64,000 nucleotides of DNA, from contig NZ_JAPEPW010000004.1 of the NCBI RefSeq assembly GCF_026339955.1, forward strand, positions 1 to 64,000. Direction: 5' to 3'. Below are positions 62,852 to 64,000 of the stretch, one piece after another. This DNA is from Streptomyces sp. NBC_01549. GTDB taxonomy: Bacteria > Actinomycetota > Actinomycetes > Streptomycetales > Streptomycetaceae. Within the stretch, counting starts at the first letter, position 1; each line of letters starts with the position of its first letter. The notes beneath the pieces were generated by a model, which saw nothing but the letters and a program-made list of their open reading frames with translations, made no database searches and was not told the DNA's origin. Both the position numbers and the translations under genes were made by a program.

Positions 62852-64000
62852 TCACCATCCGTGAGTGAGTACGTCGTCGAGGGCGTCGACGAAGACGTCG
62901 GCGCTCGTCGTGGTCAGGCACAGCGGTGGCTTGATCTTCAGGACGCACATCCGGTCCGAAGTCGGCTGCATCAGCACGCCCAGCTCTCGTAGCCGTTCGC
63001 AGATGGCGGCTGTCTCCTCGGTCGCCGGCTCCCGTGTCTCGTGGTCTCTGACGAACTCGACGCCCAGATACAGGCCACTGCCGTGGACGGCGCCGATCAG
63101 CGGGTGCTTGTCGGCGAGTCGCAGCAGCCGCGTTCGCAGGTGTGCGCCGACCGTGCGGGCGTTGTCCTGGAGACCTTCGTCGCGGAGCACGTCGAGCACG
63201 GTCAGTCCGACCACCGAACTGACCGGGCTGCCGCCGGCCGATGAGAAGAAGTAGCCCTGCGAACGGTAAGCGTCGGCGATCTCGCGTCGGGTGATCACCG
63301 CCCCCAGGGGGTGGCCGTTGCCCATCGCCTTGGCGACAGCGACGATGTCCGGTTCGACGCCCTGCTGCTCGAAGCCCCAGAAGTGGGAGCCCAGCCGCCC
63401 ATAGCCGACCTGCACCTCGTCGGCGATGCAGAGACCGCCGGATTCCCGGGTGGCGGCGTAGACCTGCTCGAGGTAGCCGTCGGGCAGAGCCATTCCGCCG
63501 GCGTTGCCGTAGTAGGGCTCGCACACGAACGCCGCTGGAGGGCGTCCGGACCTGACCAGGTCGGCGATCACGGCCGTGGCCTCGGGGCCGTAGAGGTGCG
63601 CCTCAGGGCCGCGGTGCGGGCCGCGGTAGCTGTTCGGTGTGGGGACTGTGTGAACCCACGCGGGGCGGGTGGCCAAGGCGTTCGGGTTGTCGGCCGTCGA
63701 GGTGGAGATGGCGTCACCGGCGTAGGTCCAGCCGTGGTACGCCTCCTCCACCGCGACGACATCGCGCCTCCCGGTAGTGGCCCAGGCCAGCCGCAGTGCC
63801 AGATCCACGGCCTCGGAGCCGCTGTTGACGAGGAAGACGGTGTCGAGTCCGTCCGGCAGGAGCGCGCTCAGCCGCTCCGACAGCTCCACCACCGAGGCGT
63901 AGTGGAAACGGGAGTTGGTGTTGAGCCGCTGCCACTGCCGGTGCACTGCTTCAACCAGTCGCGGGTGACCGTGGCCCAGGACGGTCACGTTGTTGAGCAT
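62852..64000 (-). CDS. Class-III PLP-dependent aminotransferase (partial, runs off the right edge)
   Basis: 382 codons visible; the N-terminus is outside the window. The open frame has no start requirement here; MLNNVTVLGHGHPRLVEAVH is internal family sequence. Motifs are FLVNSGSEAVDLALRLAW, EEAYHGWTYAGDAIS, CIADEVQVGYGRLGSHFWGF with the PLP-ring Asp, and VAVAKAMGNGHPLGAV with the Schiff-base Lys. The fold is that of omega-amino-acid aminotransferases and ethanolamine-phosphate lyase-like enzymes; members of the latter group are often fused to an N-terminal phosphotransferase domain. The substrate cannot be set without the missing part. Confidence 0.9.
   Translation of the reverse strand: MLNNVTVLGHGHPRLVEAVHRQWQRLNTNSRFHYASVVELSERLSALLPDGLDTVFLVNSGSEAVDLALRLAWATTGRRDVVAVEEAYHGWTYAGDAISTSTADNPNALATRPAWVHTVPTPNSYRGPHRGPEAHLYGPEATAVIADLVRSGRPPAAFVCEPYYGNAGGMALPDGYLEQVYAATRESGGLCIADEVQVGYGRLGSHFWGFEQQGVEPDIVAVAKAMGNGHPLGAVITRREIADAYRSQGYFFSSAGGSPVSSVVGLTVLDVLRDEGLQDNARTVGAHLRTRLLRLADKHPLIGAVHGSGLYLGVEFVRDHETREPATEETAAICERLRELGVLMQPTSDRMCVLKIKPPLCLTTTSADVFVDALDDVLTHGW

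Overview
The window looks like a Streptomyces (or close Streptomycetaceae) accessory region. GC content is very high, GTG and TTG starts are common, stop/start overlaps of the ATGA/GTGA type are frequent, and the gene content fits: SpoIIE-type phosphatase, RsbW-like ATPase, MarR regulators, and ISL3, IS5, IS110, IS701 and ISAzo13 elements. It is unusually rich in insertion sequences, broken genes and nested elements. All calls were made by reading the sequence; no searches were run.

1-18.5 kb: one giant minus-strand gene with an N-terminal CpnT/WXG100-like domain and several toxin- or protease-like domains. A small WXG100-like partner gene lies immediately upstream but carries a frameshift. 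The giant gene is cut by two insertion sequences, an IS701-family element (3682-5185) and an ISL3-family element (51-1569). Removing each IS with one copy of its target duplication restores a continuous reading frame of more than 5,000 codons that runs off the left edge.

18.8-30.1 kb: a multi-domain PAS/GAF/SpoIIE phosphatase, an IS630 remnant, and a catabolic-looking minus-strand set (cyclase remnant, alpha/beta hydrolase, acetoacetyl-CoA synthetase-like ligase, SDR) cut at its upstream end by an IS5-family element. An M28 peptidase follows. 30.4-39.5 kb: an anti-sigma-like ATPase, two MarR modules with F420-reductase-like genes, several of them broken, and shared operators of the form GTTGA-N4-TCAAC. 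This stretch also holds a sigma factor and a sugar-transporter/GH1 pair destroyed by a frameshift and an IS3 fragment.

39.8-49.2 kb: an ISAzo13 element sitting on the tip of an internally deleted ISAs1 element, the second identical ISL3 copy (inverted), a small secreted protein with a frameshift, a VapBC-like toxin-antitoxin pair between two related ATPase/TPR remnants, a truncated IS5 with its 132-aa companion gene, and IS110 remnants.

49.2-62.4 kb is the most striking part: a nested stack of Tn554-like recombinase elements. A recombinase gene, whose pieces lie at 49234-49644, 59612-59870 and 61532-61815, is split by a ~10 kb element carrying its own recombinase operon (integrase, Cro-type regulator, zinc-ribbon recombinase-like protein, nucleotidyltransferase cargo). 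The integrase of that element is split by a 5.2 kb Tn554-like element (tnpA-tnpB-tnpC plus an aminoglycoside-phosphotransferase-like cargo). An IS110-family element interrupts the oldest recombinase a second time. Virtual excision of each layer gives in-frame recombinase sequence across catalytic motifs. The window ends in a class-III aminotransferase that continues past the right edge.
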